Assembly: GCF_015627175.1 (NCBI RefSeq)
Contig: NZ_VTDQ01000008.1
Location: 25,064-89,063, forward strand
Direction of reading: 5' to 3'
Source of the DNA: Acinetobacter pollinis
GTDB taxonomy: Bacteria > Pseudomonadota > Gammaproteobacteria > Pseudomonadales > Moraxellaceae
Length of the DNA stretch: 64,000 bases
Numbering within the stretch: the first letter of the stretch is position 1; each line of letters opens with the position of its first letter. Made by a program: the position numbers and the translations under genes. This document shows positions 45,037 through 53,778 of this stretch, piece after piece. The notes under the pieces are model-generated. The model saw only the letters and a list, made by a program, of their open reading frames with translations, had not been told where the DNA came from and did not search any database.

Positions 45037-45307
45037 TATTGACTTTTTTATATTTAGATTTTCTTTGGTTTTGCTTTTGTAGGTGTGTTTTTAGTTAAAA
45101 GTTTCATAAAAAAAGCAAGAGGAAGAGCATAACAAATTTCAAAAAAATGAGTGTGGGATAAGTATGTGGATAACTAAGAAATATTTGAAAAAAAAGTTCA
45201 AGTGAAAATAAAAAGAGCAAATCGAGCTAAATTTTCATGAAGAATTTCTGCCAGAATCCTGCAATAAATATTTATGTATAAATTCAGTGAATACACTTTT
45301 AGAAAAT

Positions 45308-45334
45308 AAAAGCCTTACTTTAAGTAAGGCTTTT
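45308..45334. terminator. Terminator of metG
   Basis: AAAGCCTTAC, a 5-nt TTTAA-type loop and GTAAGGCTTT lie immediately past the metG stop, with flanking A and T runs on either side. Confidence 0.85.
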
Positions 45335-45344
45335 AAAGAGAAGT

Positions 45345-47417
45345 TTAAGAAACTTTATCGCCTGGCTGTGCGCCTGAATCTGGAGAAAGAATAAAGACAC
45401 CTTTTTCACTACCAGCAGAAAGGATCATACCGTTTGAAATACCAAAGCGCATTTTACGTGGTGCAAGATTTGCAACGACGATAACTAGCTTATCTTGTAA
45501 ATCCTCAGGTGCGTAATAGCTACGAATACCACTAAAGATATTGCGAGGTTCGGATTCTCCAACATCTACTGTGAACTGAAGAAGTTTATCTGAACCATCG
45601 ACTGTATTTACAGCAAGTACCTTCGCAACACGTAAGTCTACCTTGGTGAAATCATCAATATGAATGGTTTCATCTGCGGTTGCAGGCGGTGGTGTTGGTT
45701 TCACTTTTTTTGCCGTTTTTTGCGGTGCAGGGGCAGGAGTTGCTAAAGAGTCTTTAGATTCATCTACCATTGCATCAACTGCTTTTTTATCTACACGTTG
45801 CATGAGCGGTTTAAATGTCGCAATTTCATACTCAGTGAGTACTTGAGTGCGAGATGCGAAATCAAAACGATCGAGTTTTAAGAAGCTTTGAACTTCTTCA
45901 GCGAGGCTTGGCAGTACAGGAGCAAGATAAATAGCCAACTGACGGAAAAGGTTTATTCCTACTGAGCAAATGTCATGAACTTGCTGTTCATTTCCTTCTA
46001 CTTTTGCAAGAGCCCATGGTTTTTTCTCATCAATATATTGGTTTGCTTTATCTGCAAGTGCCATAATTTGACGAATCGCTGTACTGAACTCACGCGCTTC
46101 ATAAGACTTCGCAATTTTATCGCCTGCATCTATAAAGCTTTGAACCAATTCAGGTTCTGAGCAGGTACTAGAGAGAGTGTCATTAAATTTTTTGTTAATA
46201 AACTTGGCACAACGACTCGCGATATTGACGACTTTACCGACTAAATCAGAGTTTACCTTCTGAATGAAGTCATCTAAGTTTAAGTCAGAATCTTCAACCT
46301 TATCAGACAGTTTAGAGGCAAAGTAATAGCGTAAATATTCAGGATTTAAATGCGATAAATAGGTTTCAGCTTTAATGAATGTGCCACGTGACTTAGACAT
46401 TTTCTGTCCGTTTACAGTCAAGAAACCATTAACAAATAATCCTGTTGGAGTACGGTAACCTGCACCTTCAAGCATTGCTGGCCAAAAGAGCGCGTGGAAA
46501 TAGACAATGTCTTTACCAATGAAGTGATAAACCTCATTTTGGCTATCTTTTTGCCAGTAGTCATTAAAATTGAGATCAGGACGTTTTGTTTGAATATAGT
46601 TTTCAAAACTTGCCATGTAGCCAATTGGTGCATCTACCCATACATAAAAGTATTTATCTTTTGCATCTGGAATTTCAAAGCCAAAATAAGGCGCATCGCG
46701 TGAAATATCCCAATCAGCTAATCCTGCCTCAAACCATTCATCTAATTTGTTGGCAATAGAAACGGGGAGTCGGCCTTCGTCACGAGTCCACTGCTGTAAG
46801 TATTTTTCATAATTCGGTAATTTGAAAAAGTAATGGTCTGATGACTTTTCAATAGGCGTTGCGCCACTTAAAGTTGAGCGGGGATCTAATAGCTCAGTCG
46901 CATTGTATGTGGTGCCACATACTTCACATGAGTCGCCATATTGGTCTTCAGACTTACATTTTGGGCATGTGCCTTTAATAAATCTGTCAGACAAAAACAT
47001 TTGTTTTTCTGGGTCAAATAATTGACTCACAGGACGAATAGCAATGTTTCCAGCTTCTCTATTTTTTAAATAAATTTCAGAAGCACGAGCTTGGTTTGTT
47101 TTGCTATGGGTAGAGTCATAATGATCGAAGCTAATACCAAAACCTGCAAAGTCACGCTCATGTTCTTTTTGTACGCCTGCAATTTGTTCTTCTGGAGAAA
47201 TGCCATTTGCCTCTGCGCGTAGCATAATCGCTGTACCATGCGCATCATCCGCACAAACATAAGTTACATCATGTCCCATCGCTCGCATGGCACGAACCCA
47301 AATATCTGCTTGAATGTAGCCGAGTAGGTGTCCCATATGGATTGGGCCATTAGCATAAGGTAAAGCGTTGGTGACGAGTATTTTACGCACGGATGTTATT
47401 CTCTCATTCGTATTCAC
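45345..47417 (-). CDS. metG: Methionyl-tRNA synthetase
   Basis: A 690-aa class I synthetase of the long, dimeric type. HIGH motif as HMGH in [14 protein letters not shown] near residue 28; zinc knuckle [21 protein letters not shown] near 150-170; KMSKS in [12 protein letters not shown] near 338. The C-terminal tRNA-binding (OB) domain starts [19 protein letters not shown], after an Ala/Pro/Lys-rich linker. The start at 47417 could be refined to a later codon near [13 protein letters not shown], but family N-termini vary. Confidence 0.95.
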   Translation of the reverse strand: MNTNERITSVRKILVTNALPYANGPIHMGHLLGYIQADIWVRAMRAMGHDVTYVCADDAHGTAIMLRAEANGISPEEQIAGVQKEHERDFAGFGISFDHYDSTHSKTNQARASEIYLKNREAGNIAIRPVSQLFDPEKQMFLSDRFIKGTCPKCKSEDQYGDSCEVCGTTYNATELLDPRSTLSGATPIEKSSDHYFFKLPNYEKYLQQWTRDEGRLPVSIANKLDEWFEAGLADWDISRDAPYFGFEIPDAKDKYFYVWVDAPIGYMASFENYIQTKRPDLNFNDYWQKDSQNEVYHFIGKDIVYFHALFWPAMLEGAGYRTPTGLFVNGFLTVNGQKMSKSRGTFIKAETYLSHLNPEYLRYYFASKLSDKVEDSDLNLDDFIQKVNSDLVGKVVNIASRCAKFINKKFNDTLSSTCSEPELVQSFIDAGDKIAKSYEAREFSTAIRQIMALADKANQYIDEKKPWALAKVEGNEQQVHDICSVGINLFRQLAIYLAPVLPSLAEEVQSFLKLDRFDFASRTQVLTEYEIATFKPLMQRVDKKAVDAMVDESKDSLATPAPAPQKTAKKVKPTPPPATADETIHIDDFTKVDLRVAKVLAVNTVDGSDKLLQFTVDVGESEPRNIFSGIRSYYAPEDLQDKLVIVVANLAPRKMRFGISNGMILSAGSEKGVFILSPDSGAQPGDKVS

Positions 47418-47803
47418 AAGCGAATGATTTTACCTGACTTATACCGCTCTTGTATAATGGAATCCCTGAAATCTTTCTAAAAGCTGAATAGATGGTCGAT
47501 AAAATAAAGTTTTCGTATCTCTTATAACTTTTATAAAACCTATGCTCATAATGAATGAGCGACTTTAAATATATTTAAGTTTTTGATACAGCTAGGCATT
47601 TCATTCCAGATCGAATGATTTGTATGTAATTGGATATAAAAAATAAAAAGAAAAAACGTATTTCAAAATATTGACGCAGATTGTGACATATGTAATTGTT
47701 TTGTTTCAAAGTGCTTATATTGGTAAAATATGCTTAATAAAAAGCAAATATAAGATTAATTTATACAGTTAAACAACGATGTAATTTATATAAGGATAAT
47801 GTA
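47418..47803. other. Intergenic region between metG and the hydrophilin-like gene
   Basis: A 386-nt AT-rich gap between divergent genes. It holds a promoter for the rightward gene (TTGTTT 47701-47706, 17 bp, TAAAAT 47724-47729), giving a leader of about 65 nt. I see no other gene, repeat or RNA. Confidence 0.55.
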
Positions 47804-48136
47804 ATGACTGACAATAATACTTTCGACAACCTAAAAGATAAAGCAAACGAACTTTCAGAAGAAGCAAAGCAAAAAGCGCAAGAAGCTCAGTCAAAAGGTG
47901 AAGACAAATTAGACGAGCTAAAGCAACAAGCTTCTGAGAAAAAAGAAGAAGGCCAAGAAAAAATTGATGATTGGAAACAAGAAGCACATGACAAGCATGA
48001 TTCTTTGAAAGAATCATTAGACGAAAAAGTTGATGAAGCAAAGCAAAAAGCGCATGACATTAAGGAAACTGTAGGTAATAAGTTTGACGAACTGAAAGAA
48101 GCAGCGCAAAAAAAGTTTGATGACTTAACTAAATAA
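47804..48136 (+). CDS. Hydrophilin / LEA-like protein
   Basis: A 110-aa, extremely hydrophilic protein without cysteine and with almost no hydrophobic residues. It is built of imperfect 11-mer-like helical repeats (EEAKQKAQEAQ, DELKQQASEKKE, DEAKQKAHDIKET, DELKEAAQKKFDD). This composition is that of group 3 LEA proteins and hydrophilins, which protect other molecules during drying or stress; such proteins contribute to desiccation tolerance in Acinetobacter. The specific function of this one is inferred. The GATAATG-type start has an AAGGATA ribosome site. Confidence 0.7.
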   Translation: MTDNNTFDNLKDKANELSEEAKQKAQEAQSKGEDKLDELKQQASEKKEEGQEKIDDWKQEAHDKHDSLKESLDEKVDEAKQKAHDIKETVGNKFDELKEAAQKKFDDLTK

Positions 48137-48145
48137 TATAACTAA

Positions 48146-48171
48146 GCCACCTCATTTTGTGATGAGGTGGC
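48146..48171 (+). terminator. Hairpin after the hydrophilin-like gene
   Basis: GCCACCTCAT and ATGAGGTGGC form a perfect 10-bp stem with a 6-nt loop; there is no T-tract, so its strength is uncertain. Confidence 0.65.
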
Positions 48172-48246
48172 CGTATTCAGTCATAGCCGATAAGAGAAAA
48201 ATACTGTTAAACTAGGTGATCTTATTTGCTGTTCTGGAGCATGAAT

Positions 48247-49398
48247 ATGTCATGGTTTTCTTCACTAAAGTCGGTTTTTTCACCTGCTAAAGGAGTCAGT
48301 GAAGATGACATCCAAACTATCTTACAAAACTATAAACTTCCTAATGATGATAGCTTAAAAAGCCGTATTACTGCCTTACAACTTCAAGATTATACTTTGC
48401 AGTTGACTATGAATTGCTTTCCATCTGAAGCAAACGATTTGCAAAAAATTCATGATGATCTCTCTGCCGCCTTACAACAGTGTGGCATTCAAACGTTGAA
48501 CCTCCATATTGTTCAACAAAAAGAGCAAAAAGCTAAAGTTCCTCCCACTGTCGATGCTGCACAGAGCACGAAAAAAAGCGTGCCTAAACAAACTGAAATT
48601 CCTGCTCACCCTCGAATTAAAGATGTCATTTTAGTCTCGTCTGGTAAAGGTGGTGTAGGTAAATCGACAACGACTGTAAATCTAGCATTGGCGTTACAAC
48701 AGCAAGGAAAAAAAGTTGGTATTTTGGATGCTGATATTTATGGCCCAAGTATTCCAACGATGTTAGGAAATGCAGGTAAAACACCATTAATAGAAGATGA
48801 AAAGTTTATTCCATTAGAGGCTCATGGAATGGCTGTACTATCTATTGGTCATCTAACTGGGGATAATAATACCCCTGTCGTTTGGCGTGGTCCAAAAGCA
48901 ACAGGTGCACTCATGCAGTTGTTTAACCAAACATTATGGCCAGAGTTAGATGTTTTGGTGATAGATATGCCACCGGGTACAGGGGATATTCAATTGACAC
49001 TTGCACAGCGCATACCTGTGACTGGCGCTGTTATTGTAACGACACCACAAAATATAGCACTACTTGATGCTGTTAAAGGAATCGAGCTATTCAACCGTGT
49101 ATCTATCCCTGTATTAGGTGTAATTGAAAATATGTCCACACATATTTGCTCTCAGTGTGGTCATGAAGAAGAAATTTTTGGAGTAGGCGGCGGAGAAGAA
49201 TTGGTAAAACAATATAATATTCCGCTATTGGGTCGGCTACCACTTGAAAAAACAATTCGTGAAAATACAGATCGTGGTTTTCCAAGTGTGCTTGCAAAAG
49301 ATGCAGTCGCACCTCACTACCTAACAATTGCTAAAAACACATTGTCTGCTTTAGCCAAAGCTCCTCAAAGATCGAGAGATACAAACCGTATTTTTTAA
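48247..49398 (+). CDS. apbC: Iron-sulfur cluster carrier ATPase, Mrp/ApbC family
   Basis: A 383-aa P-loop ATPase that carries and transfers Fe-S clusters. The deviant Walker A (VSSGKGGVGKSTTTVNLALAL) lies near residue 130, then DADIYGPSIPTMLG, VIDMPPGTGDIQL and the conserved CxxC-type CSQCG in MSTHICSQCGHEEEIFG. The N-terminal ~100 residues form a MIP18/DUF59-like domain. The ATG at 48247 (MSWFSSLKS) is best spaced from GGAG; ATG 48241 is the alternative. It converges directly on the next gene with no gap. Confidence 0.9.
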   Translation: MSWFSSLKSVFSPAKGVSEDDIQTILQNYKLPNDDSLKSRITALQLQDYTLQLTMNCFPSEANDLQKIHDDLSAALQQCGIQTLNLHIVQQKEQKAKVPPTVDAAQSTKKSVPKQTEIPAHPRIKDVILVSSGKGGVGKSTTTVNLALALQQQGKKVGILDADIYGPSIPTMLGNAGKTPLIEDEKFIPLEAHGMAVLSIGHLTGDNNTPVVWRGPKATGALMQLFNQTLWPELDVLVIDMPPGTGDIQLTLAQRIPVTGAVIVTTPQNIALLDAVKGIELFNRVSIPVLGVIENMSTHICSQCGHEEEIFGVGGGEELVKQYNIPLLGRLPLEKTIRENTDRGFPSVLAKDAVAPHYLTIAKNTLSALAKAPQRSRDTNRIF

Positions 49399-49935
49399 CT
49401 AACAAGAGTTAATGGGTTTATGCTGAGTATGTCCCATCATATTCAGCGTAACTCGATAGAAAACTTCTTTATTTGAACTACAATAGGCAAAGTGCCCAAT
49501 ATAACCTTGAGGTAGGCCTGTACTAGATTTAAAAATAATAAAATTTTTCCTTAGACTTCCATGCCATGTGAGTTTTCCGTGCTTAAGTACGAAAGGCGTA
49601 AACTCTATTTTTTGATCATTCTGATTAAATTGTTTATCTCTATTTTTATCAATATATAGCAAGGCCCCTTTGCTCCAATCATTATGGTTTGTACAAGTTA
49701 CGCCGTTGATACTTGGACAAATCGTTACATCTTGCTGGCGAAGTCTCGCTTCTACTTTTGCATTTTGAACTAGTGTTTTAAGGTGATGAATTGTACTTTG
49801 ACTTTCTTGAGATGCGTATAAGCCAGAAAAATTGGGTAGGGCAATACATAAGATAGTGGCTAATATAGATATTGAAATTAAAAGTTCAAGAACCGTAAGG
49901 CCAGAATGCGAGTGGTACACGAGAAGCGATTTCAA
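49399..49935 (-). CDS. Type IV pseudopilin, FimT/GspH family
   Basis: A 178-aa minor pilin-like protein. The prepilin signal is clear: a short basic/polar leader, then SHSG-LTVLELLISISILATIL, with cleavage after Gly and Glu at +5 in the mature helix. Two Cys pairs (TICPSINGVTC and AYCSSN / NSC) may form disulfides. FimT/GspH proteins prime pilus assembly or bind DNA during natural transformation. It stands alone, and its stop codon abuts the apbC stop. Confidence 0.8.
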   Translation of the reverse strand: MKSLLVYHSHSGLTVLELLISISILATILCIALPNFSGLYASQESQSTIHHLKTLVQNAKVEARLRQQDVTICPSINGVTCTNHNDWSKGALLYIDKNRDKQFNQNDQKIEFTPFVLKHGKLTWHGSLRKNFIIFKSSTGLPQGYIGHFAYCSSNKEVFYRVTLNMMGHTQHKPINSC

Positions 49936-50029
49936 AAGCTTTATTATATAAAAAAGTATATTTTAAGCCAGATAAAATGTTCCATTTTTTAAGAAGGGGC
50001 TTCGTCATCTTAACCCCTTCCTTTAAAAT

Positions 50030-50869
50030 TTATTGTGTAAGTTCTAAAGCACGTTGATAAGCAACTTTCTTTTTAATACCAAAGAGGTCTGCAGCAAGCT
50101 GAGAAGCTGCTTTTACGGACAAGTCTTTTAACATGCGTGTAAGGATTTCATCTAGTTTTTCTTGCTGTAAATCTTTTTGTTGTGTAGACCCTGCGACTAC
50201 TAAAACGATTTCACCCTTTTGCTGATTTTTATCATGCTCAATAAAAGAAACCAACTCTGCAAAAGTAAACTGCTTAATGGTTTCAAATGTCTTTGTAATT
50301 TCTCGTGCAAAACCCACTTTTCGTTCAGAGCCAAATACTTCAGTCATATCTTTCACACACTCTAAAATACGATGAGGTGCTTCGTAGAAAATCATGGTTT
50401 GTGTTTCATTTTTTAATTGTTCGAGTTGAGAAATACGTTGTGAAGAGCGAGAAGGTAAGAACCCTTCAAAACTAAAGCGATCACTCGGTAAACCAACAGC
50501 ACTTAACGCAGCGATGGCAGCACATGCACCAGGAACTGGAGTCACTCGTATATGATGCTCTTGTGCAGCACGTACAAGTTTAAAACCGGGATCACTAATC
50601 AGTGGTGTGCCTGCATCACTAATCAATGCAATACTCTCACCAGATTTTAAGGTTTCAAGTAGTTGGTCAATCTTATGAGACTCATTATGATCATGACATG
50701 CTGTTAATGGGGTATTAATATTAAAATGTTTAAGAAGTTGAATAGATTGGCGCGTATCTTCGGCTGCGATTAATTTAACCTGTTTGAGGACTTCGATCGC
50801 GCGGAAAGTCATATCATCTAAATGCCCAATTGGGGTTGCAACGACAAATAATTGTGCATTCATACTCAT
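50030..50869 (-). CDS. rsmI: 16S rRNA (cytidine-1402 2'-O)-methyltransferase
   Basis: A 279-aa tetrapyrrole-methylase-fold enzyme that methylates the ribose of C1402 in 16S rRNA. Diagnostic segments: LFVVATPIGHLDDMTFRAIE at the N-terminus, AAEDTRQSIQLLKHF, the SAM-site SDAGTPLISDPGFKLVR and VPGACAAIAALSAVGLPSDRF. It is divergent from yraN, the common gammaproteobacterial neighbourhood rsmI-yraN-BON lipoprotein. Confidence 0.93.
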   Translation of the reverse strand: MSMNAQLFVVATPIGHLDDMTFRAIEVLKQVKLIAAEDTRQSIQLLKHFNINTPLTACHDHNESHKIDQLLETLKSGESIALISDAGTPLISDPGFKLVRAAQEHHIRVTPVPGACAAIAALSAVGLPSDRFSFEGFLPSRSSQRISQLEQLKNETQTMIFYEAPHRILECVKDMTEVFGSERKVGFAREITKTFETIKQFTFAELVSFIEHDKNQQKGEIVLVVAGSTQQKDLQQEKLDEILTRMLKDLSVKAASQLAADLFGIKKKVAYQRALELTQ

Positions 50870-50969
50870 GTACTTCTTTCCTAATCAATCAATAACTCAA
50901 TAGTGTACCCGATTTAAAAAAAGACGTGGGAACTGATAGTCATGTTAATATTATTGTTTTTTATAAATT

Positions 50970-51380
50970 ATGATGTGGGATACGAAAAAAATTGGGCTTT
51001 GGGGTGAAGCAACGGCTTTATCTTACCTAGAGCAAAATGGATTTAAACGACTTCAAACACGTTATTGTTCTCGTTATGGAGAAATTGACTTAATTGTTGA
51101 AGGAAATGGTACGATTTTATTTGTCGAGGTAAAGGTAAGAAGATCGCTACGTTATGGAAATGCAAGTGAATCTATTACGATCACCAAGCAAAGAAAGATT
51201 ATTAAAACGGCATATGTTTTTTTACAAGAATATCCTGCTTATGAAAGTTATGATCTAAGATTCGATGCTATTTGTATTCAAATTAAACAACAAGTTGCAA
51301 AACCTATACTGCAAGATTTTTCGTTACTCAATTATGATTTAGAGTGGATTCAAGATGCGTTTAATTTGGGTGAGGTATAA
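50970..51380 (+). CDS. yraN: YraN family (UPF0102) nuclease-fold protein
   Basis: A 136-aa protein of the restriction-endonuclease-like fold family: GLWGEATALSYLEQNGF, RYGEIDLIVEGNGTILFVEVKVRRS and DLRFDAICI carry the family E-D-ExK residues. The cellular role is not established. Tandem ATGs at 50970/50973. The BON-domain lipoprotein gene follows on the same strand. Confidence 0.88.
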   Translation: MMWDTKKIGLWGEATALSYLEQNGFKRLQTRYCSRYGEIDLIVEGNGTILFVEVKVRRSLRYGNASESITITKQRKIIKTAYVFLQEYPAYESYDLRFDAICIQIKQQVAKPILQDFSLLNYDLEWIQDAFNLGEV

Positions 51381-51437
51381 GCGTATACTGAATTGTAACT
51401 TATCTAAAGTTAAACGGTGATAAAGGAGTTTATTTGG

Positions 51438-52112
51438 GTGTCTAAGCGTATTTTTCTTGCTCTTATATGTGCAGCAAGTTTGTCGGGTTGTGCGAGTTTT
51501 ATTTCTGGTGGTACAGGTTCTACACCAGTTGGTACGGAAAGTGGTGTGCGTTCATTGGGGCAAGTACTAATTGATAAGTCTATTGAGCGCACGGCTTATA
51601 TTAATCTTTATAAATTAGATTCTCGTTTTAAGCAGTCACGTGTAAATATCAAGAGTTTTTTTGGAAGTGTGCTGATTACAGGACAAGTTCCTGATGAAAG
51701 CCTTAAAAAATTGGCCGAAGATAATTTAAAAGCAATGAGTGATGTGAAATCTGTACATGACTATATGACTGTGGGAAGTCAAATTAGTTATGGCACGATC
51801 ATGCAAGATGCTACAGTGACTGCAAATACACGTGGTCTTATTGCAAGAGCTCCTGTTATTTCAGACAGTAAAGTACTTGTACATACAGAAGATGGTGTTT
51901 TATATGTGATGGGACGCTTAAATAATGCTGAAATTGCAGATTTAAATAATGTGCTTGGACAAGTCGGTGATATTACAAGAATTGTAACCTTAATTGATAA
52001 CATTCAAAGTACAGGAGCGCAAACACCTCAGCCTACAGTTCAAACGCCTGTAGCTGTTGCAGGATCACCTGATACAACTGGTACCGCTTCAACAACACCA
52101 TATAATTATTAA
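51438..52112 (+). CDS. BON-domain outer-membrane lipoprotein (DolP/YraP-like)
   Basis: A 224-aa lipoprotein. The lipobox LSGC lies at about residue 18 after a signal sequence, then two BON domains (about 45-115 and 120-190), e.g. SRVNIKSFFGSVLITGQVPDE and DGVLYVMGRLNNAEIADLNN, and a Thr/Pro-rich tail. Homologues bind phospholipid and help keep the outer membrane intact. The start GTG at 51438 has AAGGAG 9 nt upstream; the in-frame GTG at 51417 is less likely. Confidence 0.85.
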   Translation: MSKRIFLALICAASLSGCASFISGGTGSTPVGTESGVRSLGQVLIDKSIERTAYINLYKLDSRFKQSRVNIKSFFGSVLITGQVPDESLKKLAEDNLKAMSDVKSVHDYMTVGSQISYGTIMQDATVTANTRGLIARAPVISDSKVLVHTEDGVLYVMGRLNNAEIADLNNVLGQVGDITRIVTLIDNIQSTGAQTPQPTVQTPVAVAGSPDTTGTASTTPYNY

Positions 52113-52116
52113 TTCT

Positions 52117-53001
52117 ATGCGAAAAATAAAAATTAAAGAAAATTTGAACTCAATGTTTTATCCACATTGGGTTCAAATTAAAAATAGAGTTGAAGAGTTT
52201 AGATTGTACGACGTTGTGAGTACACGTCTAAATCGTTGGACTCCGCGTGAACACTTTGACCTTGTTTCTAATGTTTCGTATGGTGAACATGCTCGTCAAA
52301 CGTTTGACTTATATCGTACAAAAAAACCAAGGCAAGAACCTGTACTTATTATTTTTGTGCATGGTGGTACTTGGTCTCATGGTAAGAAGGAAGACTACTT
52401 ATTTGTTGGTGAAAGTTTCGCTAGAGAGGGTTTTGATGTTGCGATTATCAACTATCGATTAGCACCTGAGTTTAAATTTCCTGCCTATGTGGATGATTTT
52501 GTACTTGCTTTAAATCATTTAGAAAAACAATTGCCTTCGCACCAAATGGTATTGATGGGACATTCAGCGGGTGCATTCAATATTATGTCTGCAGTCTATC
52601 ATCCTCAAAAGTATGCATTTCATGCTTATAGTAAAATTAAAATGATCATTGGATTAGCAGGTCCATATCATTTTAATTACATGGGAGATTCAAATTTAGA
52701 GCAAGCTTTTGATGTGAAGCGGACTAAAGAAGAAACAATGCCTTATTATTTTGTGCAGAATAACAGTATTGAACACATCCTATTGCTTGCTTCTAAAGAT
52801 TTTTTAGTTGCGCGTAGCAATACAATGGACATGCATGCTGCATTGAAGGCTCAAAAGAATAAAAGTAAAGTAGAAGTGATTCCTAGAACGGGGCATATTA
52901 GCTTAATTGGTAGTTTATCAAGCCACTTAAGTCAGTTCTTTAAAACAAAAACTGTGATTCTTCGTGAAATTGAGCGTTGTTTAAATCAATCATCATCCTA
53001 A
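52117..53001 (+). CDS. Alpha/beta hydrolase (carboxylesterase-like)
   Basis: A 294-aa hydrolase related to the BD-FAE/HSL-type esterases. Oxyanion-hole HGGTWSHG near residue 80, FDVAIINYRLAPEFKFPA, nucleophile elbow GHSAG near 148 and the catalytic His in RTGHISLIG near the end. No signal peptide. Substrate unknown. The ATG at 52117 follows the previous stop by 4 nt. A long hairpin spans its stop codon. Confidence 0.8.
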   Translation: MRKIKIKENLNSMFYPHWVQIKNRVEEFRLYDVVSTRLNRWTPREHFDLVSNVSYGEHARQTFDLYRTKKPRQEPVLIIFVHGGTWSHGKKEDYLFVGESFAREGFDVAIINYRLAPEFKFPAYVDDFVLALNHLEKQLPSHQMVLMGHSAGAFNIMSAVYHPQKYAFHAYSKIKMIIGLAGPYHFNYMGDSNLEQAFDVKRTKEETMPYYFVQNNSIEHILLLASKDFLVARSNTMDMHAALKAQKNKSKVEVIPRTGHISLIGSLSSHLSQFFKTKTVILREIERCLNQSSS

Positions 53002-53019
53002 TAGACTAGGATGATGATT
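52988..53019. terminator. Bidirectional terminator hairpin
   Basis: A perfect 13-bp stem, AATCATCATCCTA / TAGGATGATGATT, with a 6-nt loop lies between the converging hydrolase and nudC genes and includes the hydrolase stop codon. Confidence 0.75.
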
Positions 53020-53026
53020 AGAGGTT

Positions 53027-53776
53027 TTAAAGCGGTATACCTTGGGTAATGTGCATGATTAATCGATGCGCGATGCTACCAGCATGAGGGACTTCGGGTA
53101 ATGCAGTTTGTTTAAAAAATTGCGCATCAGCAATTTCATCTTCTTGAATTTTAATGTCGCCGTCTGCATATTCTGCATGAAATGCGAGCATTAAATTACT
53201 TGGGAACGGCCAAGGTTGACTTGCTAAGTAGCGAATATTTTTTATATGAACGCCGACTTCTTCCAGTGTCTCACGCGCAACCGCCTGTTCTAATGTTTCG
53301 CCAACTTCAACAAATCCTGCAATTAAACCGTATACATTATCTTTACGATGAATGGATTTTGCTAAAAGTACTTCGTTATCACCACGTGTAATAATGGTGA
53401 TGATACATGGGCTAATTCTAGGATACTGACGATAATGACAATTTGGACAGACCATACAATGTTCTGTATGGTGCATTCTGGTTTTTGTTCCGCATTGGCT
53501 ACAAAAATGATGTTTCTTTTTCCACTCTAACAATTGAACAGCACGACTGGCTTGTTCAAAAGTTTGATGATCCCATACAGGAATTAGTTGGCGTAAAGAT
53601 ACAAATTGAAATCCATTTGGAATTTCATCGTTTTCATTCCATTGTCTTGCAATGGCAGTACAAGGTTCATCTAGTCTAATATCGGCTAAACAAGAACTAA
53701 CTTTGGGCAGTTGCCAGTTATGGTCAACAAGCAACTGCTGATTTTCATAAATATATGCTATTTTTTCTTGTGACAT
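53027..53776 (-). CDS. nudC: NAD(+) diphosphatase / mRNA decapping Nudix hydrolase
   Basis: A 249-aa Nudix enzyme that hydrolyses NAD(H) and removes NAD caps from RNA. The zinc ribbon CSQCGTKT...CMVCPNC is near residues 97-120, and the Nudix box GFVEVGETLEQAVARETLEEVG near 155-177, followed by SQPWPFPSNLMLAF, the NudC-specific SQPWPFPxS motif. It lies 2 nt after the upstream minus-strand gene. Confidence 0.93.
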   Translation of the reverse strand: MSQEKIAYIYENQQLLVDHNWQLPKVSSCLADIRLDEPCTAIARQWNENDEIPNGFQFVSLRQLIPVWDHQTFEQASRAVQLLEWKKKHHFCSQCGTKTRMHHTEHCMVCPNCHYRQYPRISPCIITIITRGDNEVLLAKSIHRKDNVYGLIAGFVEVGETLEQAVARETLEEVGVHIKNIRYLASQPWPFPSNLMLAFHAEYADGDIKIQEDEIADAQFFKQTALPEVPHAGSIAHRLIMHITQGIPL

Positions 53777-53778
53777 AA

